Positions 45,176 to 56,272 of a stretch of DNA of 64,000 nucleotides are shown here, piece after piece (the first letter of the stretch is position 1; each line of letters opens with the position of its first letter). Source of the DNA: Usnea hakonensis (taxonomy: Eukaryota > Ascomycota > Lecanoromycetes > Lecanorales > Parmeliaceae); the NCBI GenBank assembly GCA_013423325.1, contig BLJB01000150.1:124001-188000 (forward strand). The letters are read 5' to 3'. The notes beneath the pieces were generated by a model. The model searched no databases. It saw only the letters and a program-made list of their open reading frames with translations, and was not told where the DNA came from. The translations under genes were made by a program, and so were the position numbers.

Positions 45176-45688
45176 CGGCTACGGATATCTCTGACCCCAT
45201 TTCCAACATCCCAAGCCGACACGTCTTCCCACACTCGTGAGACTGGCTTTCAGCCGCAACATAAAACCGGTGGTCTTCAGACCGGTGGGCAACAAACTGG
45301 TGGTCAATCTTGCAGCCTTTCCCCCATCAATACAGGGCGCTTCTTAGACCTGTCACCACGAGAACTATTGAGACTTTTGGGCTCAACTATGGATCAGGCT
45401 GATTGGCTACGAGTGGCAAAGGGAATGAGACTGAAGCGAGCGCCATCTGTTTACAGCAATGGCACCGAGAGGATCTTTCTAGCCTATAGAAATCGGCTGG
45501 TTCGAGACAAGAAAGAGATCGAGACTGGTGACGTGGAGGAAGAGTACGTATGTGTATATGAGAGTCCCGAAGAGCTTAGCGTCAAGGATAATGATTTCAA
45601 TAACAGGGCTCAAGATCCTTATGAAGATGATGCAGAGGGAGGATTTAACGAAGACTTTACTGTTTGGGCGGCTCGAGTGTTTAGATAG
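45176..45688 (+). CDS. Hypothetical protein with TGG repeat (doubtful)
   Basis: Open frame from 45176 to the stop at 45688; the only ATG codons lie inside it (45389 onward gives MDQADWLRVAKGM...). It includes a five-residue repeat TGG-x-Q three times (encoded at 45266-45310), a helical central part (DLSPRELLRLLGSTMDQADW) and an acidic C-terminal half (ETGDVEEEYVCVYES, PYEDDAEGGFNEDF). No family is recognised. The composition is protein-like, but start and upstream exon are unclear. It may be a lineage-specific or degenerate gene. Confidence 0.3.
   Translation, partial: RLRISLTPFPTSQADTSSHTRETGFQPQHKTGGLQTGGQQTGGQSCSLSPINTGRFLDLSPRELLRLLGSTMDQADWLRVAKGMRLKRAPSVYSNGTERIFLAYRNRLVRDKKEIETGDVEEEYVCVYESPEELSVKDNDFNNRAQDPYEDDAEGGFNEDFTVWAARVFR
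45266..45310. repeat. Three 15-bp tandem repeats (ACCGGTGG...)
   Basis: Units at 45266-45280, 45281-45295 and 45296-45310 start ACCGGTGG, ACCGGTGG and ACTGGTGG. The period is a multiple of three and the plus-strand frame gives TGG-x-Q repeats. Confidence 0.7.
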
Positions 45689-46010
45689 GCTGAATCAAAT
45701 TGTTTCTACATGAGCTCACACCTTCCGTTCCTCGTCAATGACAGGCTAGATTCCGTCCCGGCCGTTGTTGTTCAATTTGTTGATGACAAGACTCGTCGCT
45801 TCTCATCCTCCTTCCCCCCATTGGCGCGTAGATGCGCAGGCGCCAAGTAGAAAGCCTAGAAATTATCACCGTCCTAGAAAGGAACTGTTTGCTGAGACCG
45901 TTTTTGATGAGGTGTTGTACCATATCTTGGTGTCGGCTTGGTTGGTGTAGGTTTAGCATCGCCGAGAGTTGGTGCTGGTTTAGTAGAGCGGTTCACTAAA
46001 TAAGTGCCAG

Positions 46011-46091
46011 ACCGGCCTCACCAAACCGGTACATGCAACCGGCCTCACCAAATCGGCACATATAAACGCTCTCACACAACCGGCACACTAA
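46011..46091. repeat. Three 27-bp tandem repeats (ACCGGCCTCACCAAA...)
   Basis: Units at 46011-46037, 46038-46064 and 46065-46091. The first two are nearly identical and the third is diverged. The period is nine codons on either strand. Confidence 0.75.
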
Positions 46092-46097
46092 ACCGGA

Positions 46098-46215
46098 AGA
46101 ACAAGAAGCAGAAGCAGAAGCAGGAGGAGGAGAAGAAGGAGAAGAAGAAGAAGAAGGAGAAGAAGGAGAAGGAGAAGGAGAAGAAGAAGAAGAAGAAGGA
46201 GAAGACGAAGTTCTT
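46098..46215. repeat. Purine-only low-complexity tract (GAA/GGA)n
   Basis: About 118 bp almost purely A and G, made of AGAAGA, GGAGAA and AAGAAG triplets, directly after the 27-bp repeats. Such tracts can form triplex DNA and are length-unstable. Confidence 0.85.
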
Positions 46216-46602
46216 CCCATCCTAACCATGAACCTAGCAAAGTCACACAAGTCATAGGTGGATGTTGCAATCATGCTGTCGAGCAAGATAGGATCGGAAT
46301 TCACGGTATATATGAAATTTAACTAATTCTGCCAGGAAAATCTGCTACCTACGCCCAGTCAAGCCATTCGTTCCTCCCACTTGATCTACTCAACAAGCCT
46401 AATCAGTAGCCCAAGGCAAGGACTTCCACGTTGCCAAGCTACAAGGCTTACTGGAGTAGGCATGTTCGACAGCGAGAAGCAAGCATAGCGACCGCGCTAA
46501 GACTTACCGGCGATCCTAAGGAATATTTTCCGCGACCGTATATAATTTAAATGGAAAAAGCAAACCCGCCACTATCAATGCTCCTTTGCATCAGGGGATT
46601 TC

Positions 46603-49508
46603 CTAACGAGAATAATCAGATGAAGACCGAGAAATGTCCGATGAAGGTGATGGTGGGTGTAAGAAAGTGTTATCCGAATGAACTTGTGGGGGCAGCTGCA
46701 AAATTGGGCGTTGAACGCGAGAGCGATCCGCGTCTCGTGTGCTGTGCTGCTCCATGTTGTCTACTTGAGTCTCTGGTGTTTCGTCGCCAGACCCCTCATC
46801 TTGCGAATGATCCATCAAAGGCTGAGTGCTTGACCGTCTGCGAGGCCGCTGATCAAGTACGTGCAAAGGGGTCCTCTCTGCACCACTTGGCTTTACCTTC
46901 CAATCCCAGATCAATGTCTTTTTGAATGCCTTGGGACGTTGTCCTGTGACCCTCCACCACCGAAAACAGACAGCTTTCCAGATTTGGAGTAGGATCTCAT
47001 CCCAGCTGAGTAGCAGACGGAGCCAGTAGGTGTATTTCTTGAACCGTCTAGTAAGTTTGAGCCCTTCAGATGCATCCCTAAAATCCTCTGTGGCAAGATG
47101 ACTTTGAGAGCAGAATTCCGCAACAATGTAGGCCAGTCCCACGACCAGTACAGCACATGAGAGTGCAGTACCTGTGCCCCAGTAGTAGGTAATGCCGTAT
47201 AGGTGATAAACGTTGATGTCTTCGAAATCGGTATATCCCTAGTCCTTGTTTCAGTCATGGTTTTAAGAATGCATATAGAGATTTATGTACTCCACCTCCG
47301 GCCCAGATGCTCGATATGCAATCGCAGGTATTATATGATCCCACTCTTCAAAACATCAGCTTCTGTCCGGAATACTGGCTTTCTAACACTAACGTCTGAG
47401 CTATAACGATATAGACGAGCCTAATAATTCAGAAATCAGGATTTGCCCTCGATTATAAGGGCAATTTCTCAATTGTGACAACTCTTGCAACCATAATTGC
47501 AGTAGGAAAACACTTACCATCCTAGATTCCCTAATTCAATGAGCCGTAAAAGTATATCAACGTGATCTGTCCAATTCGAGTTTTCCCACCATTCGCGCAT
47601 TCTCCTGGCCCGCCTCCTCCCTGACTTGGTAAATTTTCCGGTATCTGCGCGGTTGAGTCTCCGCTCAAAGTAATGCAAAGCCATTAGGACAAGATCCTTG
47701 ACCAAATGATCGCCAATCCACTGTACCCAGCGCCGGTGCCCTAGGTAACTGGTCCGGATTCCCCAGCAAAGCATTTCAACTAGGAAGAGAAATACCGTGT
47801 TGACAACGTAGATCATGTAGCCGCCAGATCTGCAGCCGAGACCAACTGTCGGTGTGTAGTCTTGTCCTTGTTAGCAGAGATTTTCAGAAGCTGAGAAAGA
47901 ATCATACATGACAGTATGAAGGCGCCTCCGGCTGATGCGCAGACTATGCAAACCGCGCTCACAATCTGCCGAGCCATTCGAGGGTCAAACCAAATGAAGC
48001 GATGGTCCTCGTCCCTGTGGTCACGCATCTGGATAATAACATTGCAGTCAGTAGCGCCTAACAGCAGGGAGGCGAGAAAGTGGGTATTGAACAAGAGTTA
48101 GGAAAGAGAGGCGCAGGACAACTTGGTGCTTGATTAGGAAGAGGAAAATATGACTCAGAGACTCGTACAAAAGTCCTTGCTCTGTCAGCGTTGTCCTCGG
48201 GCAGCCAAGCTCTTCCATCCTCAGCCATAAAGCTATCCTCGAAACTACACAAGAGAGGGTGGGCGACTCCGTAGTGCCATCTGATTCTTCCCTGGCCGGC
48301 AAATTTCGTAAAGAAATTATCAAAGTTCTCATCACGTAGAACCTTGATCCAATCGAATGATTCTGGACCGCGATCAATCAGTCCTCCGTAGGTGGCTCGA
48401 AGCTCATCATCAATAAGAGCGTTCCGTACAGACGCCAGAAGGCGATTCAGCTTCGAGCAAATCCGACCCGCCGCCACAGCATTGCGATCGACAACACACG
48501 ACAAGATGAAGATCGGCAGAAAAGCCAAGAGAAGCCCCAACGCAAGGTCATGAGCGGACTCCTAGAATATGATTTTGTCTCAGCTTTGCCAAAATAGGAC
48601 GCTCATCGAGTCTTGAAATATGTCTCAAGGGTAAAACATCTCAAGACTCAAGATCTACTCACGAAGAGGATTATGAGAATCGAGCAAACCTACATTTATC
48701 CCCCGATTCCCAAAGGTCGAGTCAATCGAAATCGCCAAAGCGACGAGAAACCATAGGGTGGACACAAACACTGGAATCACACCTTTTTTACGAAAAGCCC
48801 TAATGGTCCCAGCAAGTTTCTGGCGCCGGAGCGTCAATCCGGCTTCGTGTCGCATTGGCAGCTCGTCACTAAAGAGAGCTATTCGTAGAAGTTTTTCTGA
48901 TGCGACCATTATTTTGTCGTGCTTGACCAGGTCTTGCCTAATCTCATCTGCAGAGTAGATACTGTCAGTATTAGAGCAGCCAGTGGGCTGCAGCTGAACT
49001 TGCACTGATTCATGACGCTGAGTATGTAAAGTGAGTCCCGCATCTGACCAAAGTAAGAATTTTCACTAGGAACATCATCGTATGGCGTCGCCATGTCCAC
49101 CATCATAGCACATTTGCCAATGATTTTGATGTTCCAGAAGACGTAGGATATACTCGCGATTGGGTTACCAATCCATCGCGCAAGCGCCAACATGCTTTTA
49201 AAATTCTCGTTGCTCTCAAAGGGAGCCTGCAAAATAAGACCAATCACTGGAAGGACCTTTTTACGTAAGCTGCGCACTTCCTTTCATGCAAGGTCTGTTC
49301 TTACCCATGTGGTGATGGTGGAGCTCACATCAGTCCAGGAGTAGTAGTCTGACCCTGAGCCGCAGAGGTGATGGCAACCTTGGACGGTTATAAGTGGTGG
49401 TCTAGGATGAACATTATTCAATATTCCTCGAATAGGTCCGGAGTAGGTATAGTTGGTGTAATTGAGATTCGTGAACTCAAGGCCACAAGCCGTGAGATTG
49501 AGCCTCAT
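46603..49508 (-). CDS. Fungal multi-pass membrane protein of unknown function (nine exons)
   Basis: Exons: 49508-49305, 49256-49006, 48961-48694, 48561-48169, 48028-47908, 47860-47518, 47420-47394, 47345-47291 and 47238-46603, total 2298 nt, 765 residues. Phase agrees at every junction. Order: small extracellular Cys-containing head (NLTACGLEF, CHHLCGSGSDYYSW), first membrane segment (VLPVIGLILQAPFES), then further hydrophobic stretches (VFVSTLWFLVALAISID, ALGLLLAFLPIFILSCVVDRN, YMIYVVNTVFLFLVEML, ALSCAVLVVGLAYIVAEF), and a C-terminal basic/Ser-rich tail. It matches a Pezizomycotina family with the conserved elements CDCISSIWAGGGGY and RTRRFKKYT-like (LTRRFKKYTYW). No function is known. The seventh exon is only 27 nt. 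The start is the weakest point; an upstream exon is possible. Confidence 0.68.
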
Positions 49509-50349
49509 GCTTGGCAAGTTCGAAAGTTGAAAGCCACTAGGAGAATTTGAGTTGATAGAAACAGGCGACTTTGGTAGAAGATGATTTAACAGAGATTATG
49601 TAAAAGAAAAGGTGATGCACGTACAGTCAGACGAACACGCGTTCAGAGCGTTCCTTGGTCTCTAAGACTAAAGTGGAATTTGAAGCCGGAAATACTTCCT
49701 GCGGGCGCTTCATTACTGTAATGCCAAAAATCCGGAGGCCCCGATGAAGTCCGCTAACAATTCCAATCAGGTTCGACTCAAGATTCAGTATCCGATCAGT
49801 GATACCGGTCTCAAATTACAACAAAGAACGAAGAAAAATAAAAATAAAAATAAAAAGAAGAGCAGATGGGATGACGATGATGCGATAAGACTGCGCTCAT
49901 TTGCCAAGACTTTTTGAGCATGCAGAGCGGGATAGATTGCGCCTTCTTTTTTTGCAAAGTAAATAATGTAGCATGAGGCATCACGAGGCAACTCGTCACG
50001 AGACGGCCTAGAGCAAAGTGGGCAGCCCTGGTCTTGGCTGCTTCATTTTTCAGCGCAACATCCTCCGTAGTCAAGTCACAAATGCCAGGCTACAAGGATA
50101 AGGTCCATCTGCTTCATCCCGACGAGTGACATGAAATAAGAAAGTATTCTGCATCTCAACCTTGATATATCGCACGCAATAAAAAGATCACCGTCGCTGC
50201 ATCTTTCACGAGGCCCGGATCTCCGTATTGCATTTCTAACGCCGCCCTTTCCAATAATCGTCGACGAGAGCGGGATAGTTGCGGTACAGGCTGTCGTGTG
50301 GCTCCCACTTGACGGACTCGGAGTCAGCATAGCTCTCAAAGGATGAAGT
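49509..50349. other. Intergenic region
   Basis: About 0.84 kb between two minus-strand genes. It contains an A-rich AAAAATAAAAAT tract at 49831-49860. No supported gene; a partial B-box-like GGTTCGACTC at 49771 lacks the rest of a tRNA. Confidence 0.5.
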
Positions 50350-52264
50350 TCAGCTTGTGCGACTATGATTGAGTAGTGCTTCCGCAACGGTCTAGAACCC
50401 CAAAAAGCAATCGTGAAATGGTAGGACCGCTCGGAAACTACAACGTACCGAGTATCTTCCGCTATTCCAATGCACTTTATACTCGGTTCCGCCGCTGAAA
50501 CGTTGTTCGAAGACGATCCATAAGGGCCGGCGAGGTCGGTGTATAGGCGTAGGTCTTGACTGCGAAGCTTTGGAGGTGGAGGTGGGAGTAGAAGTAGCAA
50601 TAGAGGTAGGTTGAGAGGTAGATCGGGATGGTACATTGAACTGCGACCAAACATTAGAACTAGAACGCCAAGAATAAGGTACACACAGCTTACTGATCCC
50701 TGGAATAGCTTTGGTGCAGGGTTTGAAGAGGATGCTGAGTCCGATGCGATTACTGGGCTCGCTGGGTGACGTTGGGCTATAATTCCAGATGCTAGTGGTG
50801 AGCTCATCTGTATTACGGAATTAGTACGCTGATGCTTCAAGTTGCTCGGATAGACAAACATGCCTCTTGTTGGTCTACTATAGATCCCAGATCCTGAGGA
50901 GATGATTGGCCGGACAGGATTGGTAAGCTCACGGGAAGAGGTTGCGCACTAGTTGTGGATTTGATCGGCAAGCTGGCCTCCGTGGATGGAGACCTCAATG
51001 CACCGTGTGCACTAGCATCATGTGCTGGAGGATGGTCGAGCTGCGCAGATAGAATTGGAGCAGTGGCAGTAGGCAATGGTCTCGAGCTTAGCGACATCGC
51101 TGGAAGTTGTGCGACGGGAGAAAACGGGGGAGGAGGTGTGACATCTCTCTGGGGAGGTTGCGTACTGGCGGCGGTTGGCAACGGTGACGAGTCAGGTAGA
51201 ACCGTATCCTCCGCACCGGTAACAGGTGCCAATGGTGCGCTGAGCGGTCTTGGAGCCCTGACAACGGATGCTGCTGGAGGGCCGGGACGCAAGGAGTACT
51301 GAACTCCCTCCCCGGTAACAGGAACTAGTGGTGAACTGATCAAAGGCAGATACTGCTGCGTAGAGTCTCGAGCTCTAGAAGCAGGCGCTAGTAGAGGATT
51401 AAGTCGTAATAGTTGTCGACCTCGCGCCCTGGCGACAGATTTTGATGGAGTGGTCGACTGTATGTAGAATTCAGTTATTCGCGCTTGAGGCAGTCTTGGA
51501 GTAGTGTACCTCTCGAGCTTGTGCTTTGTTTGGGGGCCTTGAAGAATACGTTCGATTCCCTGATTTTGCGGAAGCAGAAGCCACAACACGCGCGTTCAAT
51601 GGAGGTGTCCAGATCAGCAGCTCAGGCGTCGCTTGAACCGTTGGCGGATCATGCATTGGGGTATCGATATTTGAGGCATCAGGCTGACGTGACTCAGCTG
51701 GTGGGGTGGCTTCGAGGGTTGGGATAGGTTTGGAGGTTCTAGGTACTGGTGAGAGAAGTTCCGGATGATACCTGCCTTCTGCAATGGCCGCTATGATAGG
51801 ATTTTCAGCATCCTAAGACACGTAAGCTCGACACCGGGTCCAAGTCTATTATGCATTAAACTCACGGATCGCCGAACCACAGCATTCATCCACTGGGATC
51901 TTGGCTTAAGAAGTTCGCTGACCATAGCATAGTATGTGTTTGAACTTATCAGTGGTAGCGGATTGGCTCTCTGGAATCCTCTGTCCACGAGAATGTACTC
52001 CCACTGGCGAATTGACCTTTCGAAGGAATCACCACAGAACAAACTCTGGAGTCGCCGGAGAAAAGTGCTGTAGGACTCATCTCTTGGAAGAGCCATGCGA
52101 ATTGGCTGCACTTCATCTCCTCGACCGATGTCAAATGCCACCTTGAAGAATTCCTTGGGCTTCACCCCAGGGCGGCCAAAAACATCTCGGGTTACACCAG
52201 CTGCCAGAAGGGTGCCTGGCGTGGATATACTGGCTTTCGAGCGACCTTTGACTGGTGGATCCAT
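50350..52264 (-). CDS. Orphan proline/serine-rich protein
   Basis: Six exons by splice signals: 52264-51866, 51812-51510, 51457-50864, 50807-50694, 50640-50449 and 50391-50350, total 1644 nt, 547 residues. The N-terminal ~130 residues look like a folded domain (GVTRDVFGRPGVKPKEFF, DESYSTFLRRLQSLF, SIRQWEYILVDRGFQ). The rest is low-complexity Pro/Ser/Ala/Thr. A short ordered stretch, WIVFEQRFSGGTEYKVHWN, lies near the C terminus. I do not recognise the family. The third intron begins with GC (GAG/GCATGT) and ends TACAG with a TACTAAT branch site; a GT donor four bases away breaks the downstream frame. The last two exons are tentative. Secretion or DNA-binding signals are not evident. Confidence 0.45.
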
Positions 52265-54426
52265 TGTCACTGGGTCAGCGTCGTATTTATTTTTCAAGTT
52301 TCACTTTCCGAGCACTAAAGGATTGTCAAAGTAGAGCACTGGACGGTGTCTGGAGGTATTCAATAGATTGACACGATTTAAAATTTCCTGGTGTGTCATA
52401 AGCAGTCTTTTGTTGCGCACCGAAGTGGTGAATCTGTGTTTACGGCAACTAAAGTTTTTGTGGAATTAATGGTCATACCCATAGGGTTGAGGTAGAGCTG
52501 ACATTACAATCCATAGCGAAGCCATCTATGACCACAAAGTCTTGGCAAAAGTAATGCGACATCCAATCAGAATCTTGCAGACTTTCAAGAAAACGTATAG
52601 CGTTAATTCTCGAATCCATCGACATCCTTAAATGAATGTGCTGCCACTCATTCTTTGCATTAAACATATGGATACTGACTCTCCCTCTGGCTTAGCTCAA
52701 GTCATGAACGTGTGCGTAAAGACAGTCACGATGCGCATCTCTGATAGTTTATTCTAATGAGAAGAATAGTAACAAGTCGGCAATTAGGGTGGAGCATCCA
52801 GCACATTAAGTTGAAGAGTCCTTGCCTTCCAACCCTCCAAAGCTTGCCCAGAACTTACAGAGTCTAGTACTCAGAACTCCACGAGAACAAAGGTGAAATT
52901 GGAATCATTGAGCCGTAAAGCCTCGAGGCTAGGGACGAGGATGCCCAGTACAGATATATCTACGCAGACGATGGAACAGGTCAATAAGACTTCAGAAGCG
53001 CCTAAGGACGCTGTTTCGTGCCTCTCACTGATAGGTGGACAGAGGTGAGGGCTCAGCTCAGATACCCTATACTCTGGCGGATCCTAAAAATACCTTCGAT
53101 GAGCATCCAGGATAGATTGTTTCCCTTTTCTTCTACACGGATAGAAATATCTGCGACCTCCGGCATCGGACTCTGGAAATTGCAGCATGCTCAAGTCAGA
53201 TGGGCATACCATCAGCCTGTTTTCGTCAATGGATGATGGACCTGATGCTGGGCTGGGTAAGACAGACTGATGAGTCTTGTCTGATTGGAGGGATCTTGGT
53301 AGAGTCAAATTCGCCCAGACCTGAAATCCGAATGAAAGTGATGTTAAGCCCGTCCGTACCCTGCACCTAGTCCGGGCGCTAGAACAAGCCTAAGCCTTCC
53401 GCCCTAAGCTGAAGTACAATAATACTCGAACACATCATATTGATTTGGTGACAATGGTCAAGAAGGTGGATTGCCGACAAGAGTTCTACGCATTAATATA
53501 TGTGCTTTCTAGAGAAATGTTAAGCAAGAATGACCTGCTTTGCGAGCGCCGGTGGATCACGGATTACGTGGGGAGATGTTGATCCAATGGTTGTTGTACT
53601 TTGATATGAAACCGCCGGCTGAGCCTAGCGGCGGATCTTCCCGGAGCTTCGGGGCCTCATATCGAACCAGGACAGAATCCTTGCAGACGCACAATGCCCC
53701 TGACTCCACCATTACGTACCTTATAGTATTGGTGTGTGCCTTTCTATCCGCAGCGTTTAGAATGAGGAAAGCGTTGAAGCGCAAATCACTCGTAGCGAAC
53801 AAAACCTTTGGTGGTTGCGAGGCCAGCAAAAGTGCCGCATGCGGTCCTTGAGCGGAGAAGATTAGATTCGTGCTCGAACCCGTTAACAGATTTTGCCCCT
53901 GACTCTCCCTGGGCGGGTCTGCAGTAGAGCAATACTCTAATATTCACGTTTAATACCCAAGTTGAATCATGATTGGCTGAACCTCGCAGATTTGCAAGCG
54001 TTGCCGGTCCAATTGTCAGGGAAAGATTGGCGCAAGAAGGACCGCTTCAATCTTAGCGTGTCATGTCACCCCTTCCATTTTAACCTGATACACTTTTCAT
54101 TCCAAAAACTCATTTCCTTTGCATTCACATTCTTGCCATCAACAACCTCTCTTCCTGCCAACCACTCTTTCTTCTCCTTCAACCACATTCTTTTTTTTCT
54201 TTTTTGTCCCTGACAAGTTACATTCCTTTACTTGCTCAGACCCTTTCTGTTTTCAATCAATCACTCTCGCAAGCCTCGGTCTTGCTACCACACTCATTCG
54301 GCCATATTTGACCATCACCAGTCTAAGCCTTGCTTCAACCACGAACTCTTACCCACAGACAGACCTTTCGTCACGACAAGAAACCACCAATCAATTATCA
54401 AATACCTAACTATCCACGAAGCCACC
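52265..54426. other. Long intergenic region with no supported gene
   Basis: About 2.2 kb. Frames of 60-103 codons occur on both strands, but none shows a domain or convincing exon chain. The right end is the promoter and pyrimidine-rich leader of the CAP-protein gene. Confidence 0.5.
54185..54208 (+). promoter_or_regulatory. Pyrimidine-rich tract upstream of CAP-protein gene
   Basis: A T/C run (TTCTTTTTTTTC...) about 220 bp before the ATG, embedded in a CT-rich leader. Such tracts are common near transcription starts of well-expressed fungal genes. Confidence 0.4.
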
Positions 54427-55374
54427 ATGCGTAACGCAATCATTCTTTCGGTCCTCCTCGGCGCTGGCGCCATTGCCCATCCCCATTACAAGTTGAACAA
54501 CCCGCTTGCCCACCACCACCACAAGCGTCAAGACCCAATTGTCGCCGTCGAGTATCTCAAGAACGCTCAAGGTCAAACTACCGAAGTGTTAGACATTGCA
54601 GAGGCTGTCTCTACCGTCTATGAAGGAGGTGCTAGCCCACCCACTCCAGCTGCCGCCGCCCAAGTTGATGTCAATGCCGATTACCATGTTAACACTCATG
54701 CCAATCCTCCCGCTCAGGCCGAGAAAGTAAGCAGCCCAAAAGCTGCTCCAGCACCCCCTGCAGCCCCAGCCCCAGCCCCAGCACCGGCACCAGCACCAGC
54801 ACCAGCACCAGCACCAGCACCAGCACCAGAAGCTGCTGCGGCACCGGCGCCGGTCAAAGCAGCAGCACCCGTTCAAGCTGCCCAAGCGTCAGCCGGTGGA
54901 AGCGGAGCCACGATTGGCGGCCAAAATGTCCTTGATGTCGCCAACAAATGGCGTGCAAAGCAGGGTCTTGGCACCTTTTCCTGGGACGACGCTCTTGCAG
55001 GCGTCTCAGCGAACACGAATTCTGCAAACGGCGCCAATTCAATGACCCACCACAACACCCCGCCATCATTAGGGCAAGTCATCGCTCAAGGTTCTTCCTC
55101 TCTGACAGGACCCTCGAGTCAGGGAGAATTAGGGCCCATTGATTTGTTATGGCTAGGCTGGATTTGCGAGCTCAGCGGTGAAATCCCCGACTTTCCTTGC
55201 GCCGAAGCCACGGCCGCGACTAACATGAGAACCAACGGCGAGACAATACACGCTACAATACTGATGAATCAGCAGTATACGAAGCTCGGCTGCAACTATA
55301 TGGATGCCACGGATCCCGCATCTCAGGTCTGGCCGGACAAGTACCAGGGCATGTTCACATGCGACGTATCTTAG
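54427..55374 (+). CDS. Secreted CAP/SCP-domain protein with Ala-Pro repeat
   Basis: Single exon, 315 residues; the ATG sits in an ideal context (GCCACCATGC). Signal peptide MRNAIILSVLLGAGAIA is followed by a short propeptide with four to five His and a Kex2 site Lys33-Arg34. Residues ~110-150 are an Ala-Pro linker from a CCAGCA hexanucleotide repeat (54757-54832). The C-terminal half (~165-315) contains VLDVANKWRAKQGLGTFSWD, SMTHHNTPPSLGQVIAQG, GPIDLLWLGWICE and NQQYTKLGCNYM, the pattern of a divergent CAP (SCP/PR-1) domain. CAP proteins bind sterols or lipids in the secreted space. Four Cys could form disulfides. An upstream in-frame ATG at 54232 would hide the signal peptide and is rejected. 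Confidence 0.8.
   Translation: MRNAIILSVLLGAGAIAHPHYKLNNPLAHHHHKRQDPIVAVEYLKNAQGQTTEVLDIAEAVSTVYEGGASPPTPAAAAQVDVNADYHVNTHANPPAQAEKVSSPKAAPAPPAAPAPAPAPAPAPAPAPAPAPAPEAAAAPAPVKAAAPVQAAQASAGGSGATIGGQNVLDVANKWRAKQGLGTFSWDDALAGVSANTNSANGANSMTHHNTPPSLGQVIAQGSSSLTGPSSQGELGPIDLLWLGWICELSGEIPDFPCAEATAATNMRTNGETIHATILMNQQYTKLGCNYMDATDPASQVWPDKYQGMFTCDVS
54757..54832 (+). repeat. CCAGCA hexanucleotide repeat coding for Pro-Ala
   Basis: About 12 near-perfect copies of CCAGCA/CCAGCC inside the CAP-protein gene, encoding an extended Pro-Ala linker. Copy number is likely to vary between strains. Confidence 0.85.
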
Positions 55375-56272
55375 AGTAGAGAGGAATACATCTCGGTCCA
55401 CTTTCATGAGAGGATGTCTATCGCGCGTCGTCGCATCTAGCGTTGCAATCATGCGGGAGGATTTTTGACTTGAGTTGGGGTCCAGGGTGGAAGGAGCTGA
55501 GAAAAGACTTGGACGAGAGTATTTAAGCGCCGACGATCCCCATCATGCCGCACCCGTGCATTTACACAACTTCATTTCCAATTTTTTTTCATCACATCAA
55601 AAGTGTCTGCTGAGCAGCATTCGCTTTTTTTTTCTTTCTTCTTTCTTTCTACACCAGAAGAATCAAACTTTGTACATAATCTGTTTCAGCACCATCTTGT
55701 CGAGGACATGTTTGTGGAAAGGAAATGAAGGAGGATACGATACTGGAAGTTGCTTATAGTCATATGGAGACCGACAAGAAAATCGTACAACCTGGCTAGT
55801 TGTGATTGCTAGGAAATTGTGGTCGTCTATGGAAAGAAAGCACATATCTACATCTAATGCCACTGTGTATTGTCGTGATGATGTGTGTCTGTACGTCAGC
55901 TTGAAGCGCCGAGAACATCCCACTTCCCGGATTCGATGCACACCTTCAAAAACAACCTCGAAACAAATCATTTGACTTTGACAATTTACAAAAGTCTAAA
56001 GCTACGCGCCAAATGAAGACGTCGGCCATTCGTAGATGCAGCTACTTCTATTCATAGCTGATACGTTCCGCGTCTCGTGTGGCAGACTCCTGGTTTGTTT
56101 CCCTACAATCTGCACGCGCCGAGTGTTCAACGTTTCAGCCTTTATATTTCCTACTTTCTTGAAAACATGTTCCATAAATGAAACAATCTCCACAGTTTGG
56201 CATGGTGAGCCCATGATGCCATGATGCCTGCCATCTCACCCGCCTTACCCCCCCTCGTCCCCCCTCCTCGAT
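55375..56272. other. Intergenic region
   Basis: About 0.9 kb between the 3' ends of the convergent CAP-protein and TIF34 genes. It contains a T-rich tract (55627-55655). No gene seen. Confidence 0.55.

Noticed and set aside
49760..49790. tRNA-like B box (GGTTCGACTC)
   Set aside because: No A box, acceptor stem or anticodon arm could be drawn around it.
50955..51302. 115-codon plus-strand Gly/Ala-rich frame
   Set aside because: Antisense to the Pro/Ser-rich orphan gene; its composition mirrors that gene.
52265..54426. Transposon relic in the long empty region
   Set aside because: No terminal inverted repeats, reverse transcriptase or transposase fragments could be read on either strand.
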